Shown here in pieces: positions 36,022 through 47,696 of a DNA stretch of 64,000 bases; position 1 is the stretch's first letter; each line of letters begins with the position of its first letter. The notes under the pieces were generated by a model that had not been told where the DNA came from, made no database searches, and saw nothing but the letters and a program-made list of their open reading frames with translations. The DNA is taken from contig JAJEKB010021741.1 of assembly GCA_022393335.1 (NCBI GenBank), positions 777,562 to 841,561 on the forward strand. The letters run 5' to 3'. The translations under genes and the position numbers were made by a program. The stretch comes from Macrotrachela quadricornifera. Its lineage: Eukaryota > Rotifera > Eurotatoria > Philodinida > Philodinidae.

Positions 36022-36692
36022 TCAATCTGTTTTTATATTCTTGATAAAAAGAGAAGCCAATTCTTGATTAAGATCAGTAAAATTTTGTTTTATTTCTAAT
36101 ATAGATTCATAATAATCTTTGTAATCAATTCGATCATGTAATGTTTGAAGAATTTTCTTAACACATGATCGCAATAGTTTTTTATTCGATGAACAATAAA
36201 AAGCATGATTTTCATAACTATTACAATGTAATAGAACACCGCTTAGTAGTATATGAATTGTTTTAGAGTACTTCATCGTTATACCGAGATACTGTTCTAT
36301 AATAGGATCATCTATATCCACTGATGGTGAGGACATTAAATATTGTAATGATGGACAAGATTGATCTGCTTTATTTCGTACAGTTGAACTAGCACATATA
36401 TATTGAAAACTTCAGGAGAAGTGAAATCAAAATGATTCCCAAGCATTAATGAATTCATAAATGATATAGCTTGTGATCGATCATTAACGTCACAACAATC
36501 ATCTATCCATTTACACATTGATAACGGAGCATGATCTAGAACTATAGCAGGTTTTAATGACCAATATTGTTCTATTAATGAAACTAATCCAATAGCATCT
36601 TTGTCAATCGATTTTGATAACTTAATCGAACTTCCATTTGTATTAATCCCAAAGATAATACAAGACAACACGATAAAAATTCGATGCATCAT
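36022..36692 (-). pseudogene. Secreted Cys-containing protein gene with a frameshift
   Basis: Two minus-strand frames run head to tail. The first (36692-36336) begins MMHRIFIVLSCIIFGINTNG, a good signal peptide, and contains MCKWIDDCCDVNDRS. The second contains SFQYICASSTVRNKADQSCP near 36400-36350, then an acidic helical tail ending IKNIKTD at 36022. The switch falls near 36395-36410. I found no GT-AG pair in the right phase, so a single-base loss or a sequencing error is likeliest. Read together the product would be roughly 220 aa, secreted, with several cysteines. I do not recognise the family. A TATA-like GTATAAATAC lies about 45 bp upstream of the ATG. Confidence 0.5.
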
Positions 36693-36733
36693 TTTAATTG
36701 AAAGCTTTTAGTATCATAAATGAAATCAACATT

Positions 36734-36743
36734 GTATTTATAC
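36734..36743 (-). promoter_or_regulatory. TATA-like box
   Basis: On the minus strand this reads GTATAAATAC, about 45 bp upstream of the signal-peptide Met at 36692. The spacing suits a TATA box with a short leader; there is no direct evidence of use. Confidence 0.4.
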
Positions 36744-38671
36744 TTTAAAACAGGCATGTATTACAAAAATTTAAAGAGATATAAGTGATAAAAAGGAAAA
36801 GAAAAATATCCGGCATAATAATTGTGTACCAATTAGTAAATCAAAAAAAAAGAAAGGAGATAAGATTAAAAGCATATGATAATACTGGAGGCTCTAGTTA
36901 ACGAGATTATTCATTGAAATTGTGATATAATTATCGAATTGAGTATAAAACCAGAATGAAGATAAACATATATAGTTAAATAAATACTGTGCGCGTTACT
37001 CAATAATCGTGTTCAAGGATTAAATCATAAATTGCACGATGAGTTTTCTCTATAGCATTCATTATATAATGATATAATTTTGATTCTTTGAAATATTTGA
37101 AAAGATTCATGATGTATAGTAATATTAAATTATTCGAAAATGACGATTTGGTTTTTTTAAAAATCAACAAAGTCTATATCCAGAATACTGTCATATATAA
37201 GATAATGTTGATTCAATCACTTCAAGTAATATGGATACCTATCAATTATGTACAACAGTATAATACGTATTCAACAAAGAAATGCTGTTGTTCGACAACA
37301 AAAAATACAATATGATATTAAATATTGTTTCTTAAAAATGATTGATAGTTTTGATTATTTTTTCAATAACAACGTCAATTTAATTTCTTTTCTTTTTGAA
37401 TTAATAATTGGTATCAAATTATCGTAAAACCTGCGTTTTTCAAAGCATAAATACAACATTGATAGTACTTATAATAGTAAAACCTTCTAGTTAAAAAAAT
37501 ACATTGTACTCTTATCGTGCTGCCTTGCGTTACTTTCGTGATTGAACCTTTGCTTAGGTTATAAATATCGATTTATGAAGCTACTGCTGAATTAGCTTCA
37601 TTAGTAAAACATTTTTTTTCATAGTAATCCCTTTATTTTGTTCTCGTTCTTGGTTTTAACTCATCAATAGTCATAAAACGAAACACTAAAGCGCTCAATT
37701 CCATTGATTAAATAACATATTGAATAAAAGTTTACATCATTCTGAGTCTTTGATAATATGAAGCCAGCGATCGAAATTAAAACTTATTTCATTGAGATTA
37801 ATAGAGTGAATTTACTGGTAATAACGAAATTGAAATTAGTTTATAGTGAAATGTAGAACATCAATCAGGGTATAAATATTGAATGAAACTCTAATTTCTA
37901 CCAAAATCTTTGAGAATATTGAGAAAAAGGTTTTTAAAATGTTTACACAAAAGTCATGACATCTGTTCAAGTTTTATAATGGCCTAGTATCCCTATAGCT
38001 TCTAATTGAAAATATAAGAAAATTGTACCCTTTGAAATAGACTGATATAAGTTGTATCATGTTTTATATCTTAGATTAAAGTATATATGTATATTGGATC
38101 TACAAGTTCAGTTGACTAGCAACTAGTTAAACCAAATAACTAGATGATAATTTATATATGTTGTATCAAAATCCCCTCCGAAAGTCACCGAATTCATAAT
38201 CATAGTTAAAATTAAACAAAAATTGAGTGACTGTGTAAATGTTCTGAAGAGTTCTAAACACGGTATCGTTCGTTTCGACACATTTGACCATGAAAAGACC
38301 CTATAGTTCAATATCAGTTATTATTATTTAAATAAAAAAAGGTATTGAATAGGAAAAAGCAGTGATTCATCGCCGATTTTTGGTACAAACATATGATCAA
38401 ACGATTTCATTTCATTGATTGAAATGTTAACTTCTATTCATAGGAATATGTTACCTCTTGCTCTTCATTACATAAAAAAAGAAAATTGGTAATAAAACAC
38501 CAAATAAAATCTTATCATTTAATCGAACTATTCATTCACGCTTGCATGCATCCCATGATCAATCCTCTACCTATTTCTATATCAATGGAAAGAAAACATA
38601 TGATTGCTGCCTTTCACTACGTCTAAATCATTTTTTTCTTACATACATCATTCTTAACTATATACAGAAAG
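36744..38671. other. Intergenic, no gene recognised
   Basis: AT-rich sequence without a supportable exon or element end. The frame at 37088-37315 has no recognisable motif. Confidence 0.45.
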
Positions 38672-39724
38672 ATGCAACGGTTTACGCTTCTCATTCTTTT
38701 GCTTACTAATGTAAATGGTAACTCAGTTAGCAAACTCACGACAGTGAGGCATACAACAATTCATAAACAAAATCATACCAATGTTATTGTAGTCAAATCG
38801 AATATTGATGCTTATAAATTTCTCACGCGATTCGGTTATAATCGATGTGCAAATCTTGTTAGTTTAAAACCGAATAAGAGTAACAGTTCACTCTGTGAAT
38901 CAAACTTAGAATCAATGTTGAAAGTGTTTCAAACTACTTTTCATATACCTGTAACCAAGAAACTCGATAATGCTACGCTCAAACTAATGAATACACCACG
39001 ATGCAGTTTACCTGATTCTCCATCATCATTTGTGGACAAGAGCAAGCTCTGGTAATGTTTCTTTTTGTAATCTCTGTGTTCTGTAATAGTGAGAATAGTC
39101 TTACCTTTTGGGACAATTTTTAAAAAAGTCTACTTCAAATTTTCTTTTGCGAATGCTTAGCATCTAGTAAGACAGATTTTTTTCAAGGCCAAAGAATCGT
39201 ACACTCAAGTGGAAATTGAATTACAGCAGTTTCCATTTACATAACTTAACAAAAATTCGTCGACATATTGGAGATGCATTTGAAAAGTGGGCCAGTCATA
39301 CTGGATTAACTTTCCGTGAAGTGATTGGAAACGAAAAGGTTGATTTTAATTTAACTTTTGTCAATGGTGATCATGGAGATGGGTATCCATTTGATGGGCG
39401 TGGTGATGTTCTAGCTGATGCTTTCTATCCCTGGGAAAACTACCGTGGACATATTCATTTTGATTCAAATGAGACATGGTCGGACTTGTAAGTAAACACT
39501 TTGATACTATTAGCGGGTCTATTGTTGAAGTGCAAAGGTATGATAACATCGGTCATAACTTGAGTTTAGTTGCTTCACATCAAATTGGACATAGCCTTGG
39601 TTTGCCACATATATATGAATCCAACTCAATCATGTATCCATTTTATCAATTGATTCAGTCAAAAGATATCTTGCCAGAAAAAGTTAGTGAAATATTTCGT
39701 TTTTCTCTCTTGTCTCCGCTTTAA
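38672..39724 (+). CDS. Matrixin-type metalloproteinase, probably inactive, 3 exons
   Basis: Exons 38672-39051, 39188-39487 and 39514-39724 give 296 aa in one frame. The N-terminus is a signal peptide (MQRFTLLILLLTNVNG), followed by a peptidoglycan-binding-like prodomain and the cysteine-switch variant PRCSLPD (Cys111). The catalytic domain has HGDGYPFDGRGD and HIHFDSNETW, then HQIGHSLGLPH (249-259) and the Met-turn SIMYPFY. In active matrix metalloproteinases the zinc motif is HExGHxxGxxH; here Glu is Gln250 (codon CAA). The usual LAHAF structural-zinc His is Asp (LADAF). Both losses predict little or no proteolysis. No hemopexin domain follows, so it is of the minimal matrilysin type. The second intron is only 26 bp but has GTAAGT and TTAG ends and is needed to hold the frame. 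A frameshift is the alternative reading. Confidence 0.75.
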
Positions 39725-40364
39725 ACACCTAGAGTCTGTCCTAGAATCTCGAGAAGATACATATCTCATTCTATGAACTATTTTCAAAGTTTCACATGCG
39801 ACCTAATCCTATTCTATTTTATTATCAGTTCCCTGTTGTTAAGATATTTCCTTTGTTTTATCTTTTCATCTTCTTCGTGCCAAAAAAAACAGCGTCTTCT
39901 TAACAACCACATGTTTTCACTAGCAATGATAAAAATAAAATTCTTTCTAACACAATTCTGCACATCAAGACTCAATTAGTATGGACTTGATTATATACTT
40001 ACATTTTCTGAGACTAAACAAGAATAGTCATAAATAATGGATATTTTTAAAAAATAATATCTTTCGACGCACAGATCCTTTTATGATTGTTGATGCAAAA
40101 CATGGTAATATGAAAGTATTAAGCTTATAAAATTCTGCAAGAGATCAATATATAATAACTGAAGAAAACCTTAGAAAATTATACTATCTGAATTTCACAA
40201 TACTAATTAAATCTCTATCATTAATAAACTAAGTATAGTCTTTCCTACAATGTGAAAAGTTACAACAAATTGAACAATAAAAACATTTTCTTTTGCTTTT
40301 TTCTTTGACAAGAGGTTAAACATAAAGTATCATATGTTCTATCTTCAGTACTTTATTGAGTCCT
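39725..40364. other. Intergenic, no gene recognised
   Basis: AT-rich spacer downstream of the metalloproteinase. The 68-aa frame at 39773-39979 is hydrophobic but has no other support. Confidence 0.45.
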
Positions 40365-40744
40365 TTATTCCATAGCATCATTAAAACATGCAAGACAAAA
40401 AATTTTATCACAGTCAGAATAGAAAGCTTTCTTTTTACTTTCTTGGTTGCCACATTGCTTGCTGCTCTTGACTGTTGGATCCTTCCCTTCGAATGACTTC
40501 TTAATTGTTGTCTTGAACCAGGTTTCAGTTTTTCAATTAGGATACCAAGCAGTGAAGTCTTGAAAAGTCTTTCACGAAACTACAGAATAGTTACTTTACT
40601 TTTTGTGTAGTTTTCCTTGTTATCAGTAACTTCTTCGTCAGAACTGTTAGATTCAAAGTGCATTCTATCAAAATCCTCATCCAAAGAATTCACTTTACTG
40701 AGTAAGCTAGCGTTATCTCCTGTATCGGTTTCTTCAAACGACAT
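40365..40744 (-). pseudogene. Possible remnant of a piggyBac-like transposase
   Basis: On the minus strand, 40744-40580 encodes an acidic Ser-rich segment (SNSSDEEVTDNKEN) like the N-terminus of many piggyBac transposases. After a stop and about 50 bp, 40535-40365 encodes KQCGNQESKKKAFYSDC then FCLACF, resembling the C-terminal cysteine finger of that family with a Cys lost. Ends without a middle would fit an internally deleted copy. TTAA-flanked CCC termini were not found, so this is a weak call. Confidence 0.25.
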
Positions 40745-40912
40745 ATGAACTGTTGCAAAAATTTCGGTCGTATTTATATACAAGACGATAGAGAGGAAAA
40801 TCAGGAAACATGCTTCGTATAATATGAAAAAGTAACTTGAGCGATTATTCAATTGGTCAGAAAAAAAGTGTCTTATTATGTAGTAATATAAAGAAGAGAA
40901 CGATAAGATCAT

Positions 40913-42592
40913 TATGTGCGTTTATTAGAAGTTAGATTAATAGTTGTCTGTATATGAAAAATTTAGCATTTGTGGCTATTAGAAAAAGTAAAGCGTTCTG
41001 AAGGTAGTACAACCATGTAGATGAGGTAAACTTACAGAAGAATATCATAAAATACTACGGCTTCATTTCGGAAGATAGTATTGATGATTCATATTACAAT
41101 GCTGTTGTAGGACCAGATTAATATTCAAGCACTGTATGGAAAAAAGCAATATGAATTGACAAATTCCTATTCAAGTGAAAGCATTAAAACAATCACAACG
41201 ACGGAATCAACAACGATCACTAGAAAAGGTCAGAGAATAATGATGATGAGAAAAAAAATTATCAAATAATGCATTCTGTCTTTTTTTTAAACTGAAAACA
41301 ATTTAGCTGTATTTTAAATAGTGCATTAATGCAAGCAACTAAAGATTCATCATAGAAATGAATAGTTGTTAAGTGTTCAAACTTGAACATTGGTCATCTA
41401 AGCCCGAATTTTTGAATGTTACGATCAAATTATCTGAAATAGAGAGAAAAGAATACGATTTTTTTTGCATATAATTTTTCAGACTTCTATCGATTATCTA
41501 CGTAATTTAAAAAGAAGATCACGGTATTGAAAATTTATTCATATTAATTTTTAGAAAGCTTAGATCATCTGCGTAGTTATTACAATAAATGACATTAAAA
41601 TTTCTCTCGCTAATGTATCATGTGAGACAAGTTGAGTAATCGTATAAGATAACTTGAATTTGTGACTAAGCATATATCTTAACGAAGTGAAACGACTTAT
41701 CTCGATCTTAAAACTGAGTGCCCTACAATAAAAATATACGTAATTATAACTCATTACTACAATGAACCGTACCTAATTCAAAAATTTATTTTAAATAATA
41801 GCTCACGCTCTTTTTTTAAATTATAGAATCTTTAGGAACTACTGTTGAAAATTTTAATCATTGTATTTCGACCTTGTAAATTTATTAAGTTTATAATCAA
41901 CCGAAAATAGTTATATTTCAATTAAACTTCATTTATCTACATACATGTACAGGTGTCTTGATCATAATTCTTCATAAACTTTGAATTTGTTAGAAAAGGT
42001 TTTTTTATGTCTTTCTTCATAAAAAAACTCATACAGTTATATACGATATGATTATACAACTAAAGATATAAATAGTAAAGTATGGTCAAATGTCTCTAAA
42101 CTTCTCTATTAAGATTTGCATATTGGATAACTTAAACATAAACCTTGAAAATTTTTATTATTTCAAAAATAATAAATGATAAAAAGTTTTGCTCAAATTT
42201 TGACTGTACTCATTTTGTGGCAATTTCCTCAAACACTCTATTTATCTTTATATGCCTCTCATTTAAGTGACGAATAATCTATTTCTGCATAATATGGGCA
42301 TGTTGCTTGCATCGAAATGTGAACAGAAAGTTATTGAATAAAAACGAGCATACTATAAAAGTACCATATACAATTTTCGAAATGATTTTGTCTGCACCCC
42401 TTTAGTTAAAACATCAGTGAGTTGAGGAAATATGTATATTTCCTTAGATGTAACATTTATTCAATTTTTGTGATCTACTATCTTTTATCGCCTGTTTCAT
42501 TTTTATTTTTACAAGATAATTGGATATATATCTGTATAAATTCAAGCTTGTGACTGTATTTGAATGCGTTAACAAGACTTTTATTTTAATAG
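40913..42592. other. Upstream region of the MORN gene
   Basis: No exon could be assigned with confidence. A TATAAAAG word at about 42353 lies 240 bp before the first MORN exon and may mark the promoter, in which case a small 5' exon lies between about 42380 and 42590. Confidence 0.4.
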
Positions 42593-43896
42593 TAAATCAA
42601 GTTATTCTCCATTTATCCAATGGAGATAAATATGAGGGACAAGTCAAAGATGGTAACATGCATGGTCGAGGCACGTTTTACTTTGCTAATGGTAACAAAT
42701 ATGTAGGTGATTTCGTCAATGGCAGCAAAACAGGTGAAGGTATTTACACCTGGCCCAGTGGAAGTAAATATGAAGGGCAGTTTAAAAATGGTCGCAAGTA
42801 TGGTCGAGGCACATATTTCTTTGCCAATGGCGAAAAATTTATCGGTGATTTTGTTAACGACAGCAAAACAGGTGTAGGTATCTACACTTGGCCCAGTGGC
42901 AGTAGATACGAGGGACAATTCAAGAACGACAATTTTCACGGGAAAGGCACATATTACTTTGCCAATGGTAATAAATATACAGGTGATTGGATCAACGACC
43001 AGAGAACAGGTAAAGGTGTATTCATCTGGTCCACTGGCACCATATACGAAGGACAATTTAAAAACGGTAACAGGCATGGTCGAGGCACATATTTCTCCGC
43101 TAATGGCAATAAATATGTAGGTAATTGGGTTGATGATAATAGAACGGGTAACGGTGTGATGACTTTGGCTAATGGTGAGAGATATGTAGGTCATTGGTTC
43201 AACGGCAGTAAAGTAGGTCAAGGTATATATACATGGCCCAATGGCGATAAATACGATGGACAATTTAAAGATGATAACAAGCATGGTAGAGGCACATTTT
43301 ATTTTGCTAATGGTAACAAATATGTTGGTGATTTCGTCAATAACAGCAGAACGGGACAAGGAATATTTACTGAACCTAATGGCAACAAATACGAGGGACA
43401 ATTCAAAGATGGTGCTTTCCATGGGCGAGGCACATATGACTTTGCCAATGGTTACAAGTACATAGGTGATTGGGTCGATGATGATAGAACCGGTCAAGGT
43501 GTGCACACTTGGGGATCAAATACGACGTGGGCAGATGACAAATATGAAGGGCAATTCAGACGTGGCAAAATGCACGGACGAGGCACGTATTACTTTGCTG
43601 ATGGGCACAAATACATAGGTGATTGGATCGATGGTAGTCGAACAGGTAAAGGCGTTATGACTTGGACCACTGGAGAAAAATACACAGGTGATTGGCTCGA
43701 TAATATGAGAAGTGGTGATGGTGTCTACACTTGGTCCGATGGCGCGAAATATGAGGGATATTTCAAAGATGATAATGTTCAGGGACGAGGTATATATCAC
43801 TTTGCTAATGGCACTAAATACGTGGGTGGCTGGATTGATGATAAAATAACAGGTCGAAGCGTTTTTACTCCTCTGACGACGATAAATATAACATGA
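42593..43896 (+). CDS. MORN-repeat protein, 18 repeats (5' exon missing)
   Basis: The open frame contains 18 consecutive MORN motifs of 22-24 residues (YEGQ / GRGTYYFANGNKYVGD types). There is no in-frame ATG before 42655. A good acceptor (TTTTATTTTAATAG) ends at 42592, so the true start is in an unidentified upstream exon. MORN repeats form elongated beta-hairpin rods that bind lipids or tether proteins in cilia, cytoskeleton and junctions. No enzyme domain such as a PIP kinase is attached. Repeats alternate between a type with HGRGTY and a type with RTGxGVYTW, so the unit of growth is a pair of about 46 residues. AATAAA is at 43993. Confidence 0.8.
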
Positions 43897-45282
43897 AATG
43901 TTCAATTGAAAAATAGACTGACTTTTGTATCTGCTATACGACATAATCGAATAGTGTCAACTTTTTCTTTTTCAAAATCAATCTTTTTATTGAATAAAGA
44001 AGAAGTATAAACTACCTACCTAAAGAAGTGAACATAAATTTGATGTATACATATAGTTTTTCATGAAAAGAAAATGGAGATTATTTCTTAACGTGGTCAT
44101 TCATTAATCCAACAAGATATATTGTTTATTAACAAAAGTTATGTCATGAACATGGACACTATGAAATATTGTGTACTATTCTTAAATACGAAGAATCTCT
44201 TACTTAGATTAGTGTGTGTGATTCTGTATAGATCGATATTATGATCAAGTTAAATAAACACTATTTCGAAAATGATAGAACACATGGTAATGACTATTCA
44301 CTAGTACATCATATATTATTCATTAATGTTATCACGACTTTATCCTCTCTAGTGCATTTCCAATGGCTTTCATGTCAAAACTCATTGTTGTTGTATTTGA
44401 GCAAGGAAATATTTTGTTCTAGTGTCAGTTGATATCGGTTCATGAATACGTAAATAAGTGTATGTTCAATTTTTTCTCATTGTAACATATATCTCATACT
44501 ATAGTAGTTCTCTTGTAGGAAAATGGCAAGATGCAAACGAATTTTGTACGTTATCTGATCTACAGATCAATGTATTTTCTGTTAGTGACGTTATGCAGTG
44601 CCGGTACATCATCGTACCGAGATAGCATAAGAGAGAAGCAACAGGAAACAATTCACTTGCACTTCTCTAATAAATTCCAACCAGACAAGAAAAATTTATA
44701 CACCACCGAATCAGTAAAGAAAATTGTGGTAATATAAGTTGTATTCGGCAATATCATACGGGATGCTGTGTAAGCCTTTATTGAACCAAGAATACAGTTC
44801 TCTTACTTGGTTGAGATAGACATATTTGCTCAGTGATGGATAAAACAAGGATAGATAAAACGAATTGACAACAGTGTGGAATAAGTCAGGCCACCTAAAT
44901 TTAATGGAAATAGCTTTTGGTCACTTGCTATGATAAAATACGACACTGATAGGGCCCATTTTGACTTTTAATGGTCGCTTCATTTTTACAATACATTTGG
45001 ATTGATTCGAAAAGAATATAATAAAAGCTTCCATACATGAATGTCATCGAACGCTCCCTTTTGATTTTTTATTCATACATTCTATATCATGACGATTTTG
45101 TTTATGTACGTAAAAATGCATGTAGCTTATCTCCATCTTTATCTAAATGATTAATCATTAATGATTGGTTTTTATATGGACAATGTTCGTCATGCACAAA
45201 TTTTCTCATATAAATATACATATACATACCTGTTTGTGTTTCAGATGGAGGTATTATGTTCATAACGAATTGTTTATCAAGC
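43897..45282. other. Intergenic, no gene recognised
   Basis: It contains the MORN gene polyadenylation signal at 43993. Frames near 44241 and 44531 have no recognisable product. Confidence 0.45.
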
Positions 45283-47696
45283 ATGAGTATGAAATTATTC
45301 AAAGGTCTTACTTATTTTTTACTCTTTTTTCACAGAAGGTGTTATCAAATTGCTTGATCTACCTGATGAATTGATATTAATTATCATGAATAAAGTCACA
45401 TCACAAGTCTTATTATTTTGCTCCATTATTGGTACTGGAAATAGTCGTTTGGAACAGCTTGTACTTGAGAAATCCAATTCAATCGATTTAACTTCTGATT
45501 ATATTCAATCTCCATATGAATTATTTCTCGAAAGGTTTTATTTGCATGTTATGCCTCGAATTTACAATAATATTCAATCATTGACACTTATTGTTACTTT
45601 TGCTATAGAAAATTGTAACGGAACTCTTCCAAATTTGACACATTTGAGAATAATGATCGGTAAACAATGTCCTGAAACGGGCACATCTTTCAAACTAGGT
45701 AAGATATTATTAAATGTATTTTTGAGATTTGTATTTAAATTTTATTTCGTTGATTTTCTGTTTTAGAAAGTGATAAAAAAACTGTTATGCTATGATTTAA
45801 GAATTTTGACTAGCATATTTTGGTTGATGTTAATTACGAGTATAAATTCATAAACTACTTACGAAAAAACATCTTCGTCTCCTTTGGTCTTCTATTTTCT
45901 GTCATTAAAATTTTACCCTCTAACATTCTAGGTACTAACAAATCGAATGAAGGTATGCGGATCTAAGATTTTGTTCATAAAACCATTTATGCATTAAATG
46001 TCTTAAAAATTTCAGCGTTAAAGAACGTTTTCTTCTCAATACATTGTAGTTGTGAAAGTCATTTATATTCGACGAAAGATTCTAGGACTTCCTGTTTTTG
46101 AAACTCTAATGTCTCGAAAAAAATACTCTTGAGCTGAAATTTTCAGGGCTCTGTGAATAAAATCTTAGCTTCACATACCTTTATTCGATCTGTTAGTGCC
46201 TACAATACTAAAGGCTAAAACGTCGAGTAAAATGTCTATAGCATAGGATATAAAAAAAGATTATTTAGTCGAAAATATTACCTTGTTAGTCTTAAGTATA
46301 TCTCACAGTTTGCACTAACATCCGGAAAACTTATTGTAGTTTTATCTGTCTGTCACTGCAAAGCATTTTGCATCATAACTCTAACCGTAAAGAACACGAA
46401 AAAGTACATGTTAATTTAAGCTTCATCGAAATTGGAAGGCTAACTCGAAAACTATTTGTTTTTAAGACTGCTATTTATATTTTTTTAGGTAATAACATTT
46501 ACAGTATGTTACGCCATCAATCTCTTTGCTCAATCATACCTGAACTTTTTCGTTTTGATGATACTCCTGCTAATAAAATATTATCTTCGTTTCGTCATTC
46601 AACACTTTTGCGCTCCATTATCTCGTTTGAGCTTGATGATGATGAGTTATTTTTATGAATCAACATTTCGTCTGACTCATCTCCGTTTAACATTACGTCA
46701 TTTTGATGATTGCGTTCGTCTTCTAAAGCAATTGGGGAAACAATTGTACTCATTCACTGTGACTTTAGTGTATGTTTGCCTAAACCCAATTAATATTATA
46801 TCCGAAATACCATTAGTAAGTGATGCCTTTTAATTTAAAACTACATTTGATTTTTCTCATTTAGATATCTTGTCCGAATCTGAAAGACTTAACATTAACA
46901 GCTTATCGTAATATTTTTCACTATGAAGAATGCATTATTCCACTTTTGCAACGTTTGTCAAATGTAGAACATTTGACATTGTTGTTAGCTATCGGTGTAG
47001 GTACAGTTGGACCAGATCACTTTATTGATGGAATCGATTTAGAGAAAGACATTATTTCATATATGCCTCATTTATCTCAATTTAAGTTTCACATTCGTTC
47101 AATCTTAAAAAATGCTCCTGATATAGAAATTTACGCACTTCGTCAAAGTTTTACTAAACTAGAACAATCTGTTGATTGTGTACTCGATTATTTTAATAAT
47201 CATTATGGTCAATGTCAAATCTTCTCTATTCCATTTCGAATCGATTTCCACTCTTCAATACCAATAATACATTTTCAAATGTCACAATATTATTACTATT
47301 CGATGATGTACAACCGTTTGAAAGTATTTTTTTTTGAACGTATTGCTCGAGCTCTACCTCATCTTGGTACACTTGAAATAATTAATCAATTCGAACAACA
47401 AAACAAAACAACGACAATGACAAATGTTCCTGAATTTACTCATTTAACTACACTTATTTTACAAGATATACATGTCGACTATGCTAAACAACTTTTGTGT
47501 CGAATTAGTGATGCGCTATGAACCATTATTAACGATAGCTACTCAAGATCAACAACAAACACGAGATAATTGTTCAAAAATTGAAATATTACGAACTATT
47601 GTACCTGCAGATAACCAATCAGATGCTATTCGAAACTTATTTCCATTAGTTTCATTTTTAAAATCTCCAAAAGATAGACAGAAACAAAAAGACTAA
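45283..47696 (+). pseudogene. F-box family gene with two frame breaks
   Basis: Exon pieces: a possible 45283-45304 (ATG), 45336-45698, 46489-46815 and 46865-47696, with GT-AG junctions in phase. The second piece holds an F-box (LLDLPDELILIIMNKV); later pieces hold LRR-like sequence (LTHLRLTLRHFD, LPHLGTLEII). In the third exon a run of five T at 46650-46654 throws the frame; four would keep it. Near 47500 the frame breaks again between KQLLCR and ELVMRYEPLLTI, consistent with a small deletion, and a coherent tail then runs to 47696. The intron at 45699-46488 is about 790 bp, far longer than its neighbours, and may contain an insertion. It belongs to the same broad F-box/LRR group as 31306-33290. 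Two breaks argue for a pseudogene; one could be an assembly error. Confidence 0.65.

Noticed and set aside
42613..43944. Minus-strand frames of 297 and 142 aa opposite the MORN gene
   Set aside because: They mirror the MORN repeat period and carry no motif of their own. The plus strand has clear MORN repeats.
45165..45374. 69-aa frame overlapping the start of the F-box locus
   Set aside because: Different phase from the F-box exon; its C-terminal part reads through a likely intron and acceptor.
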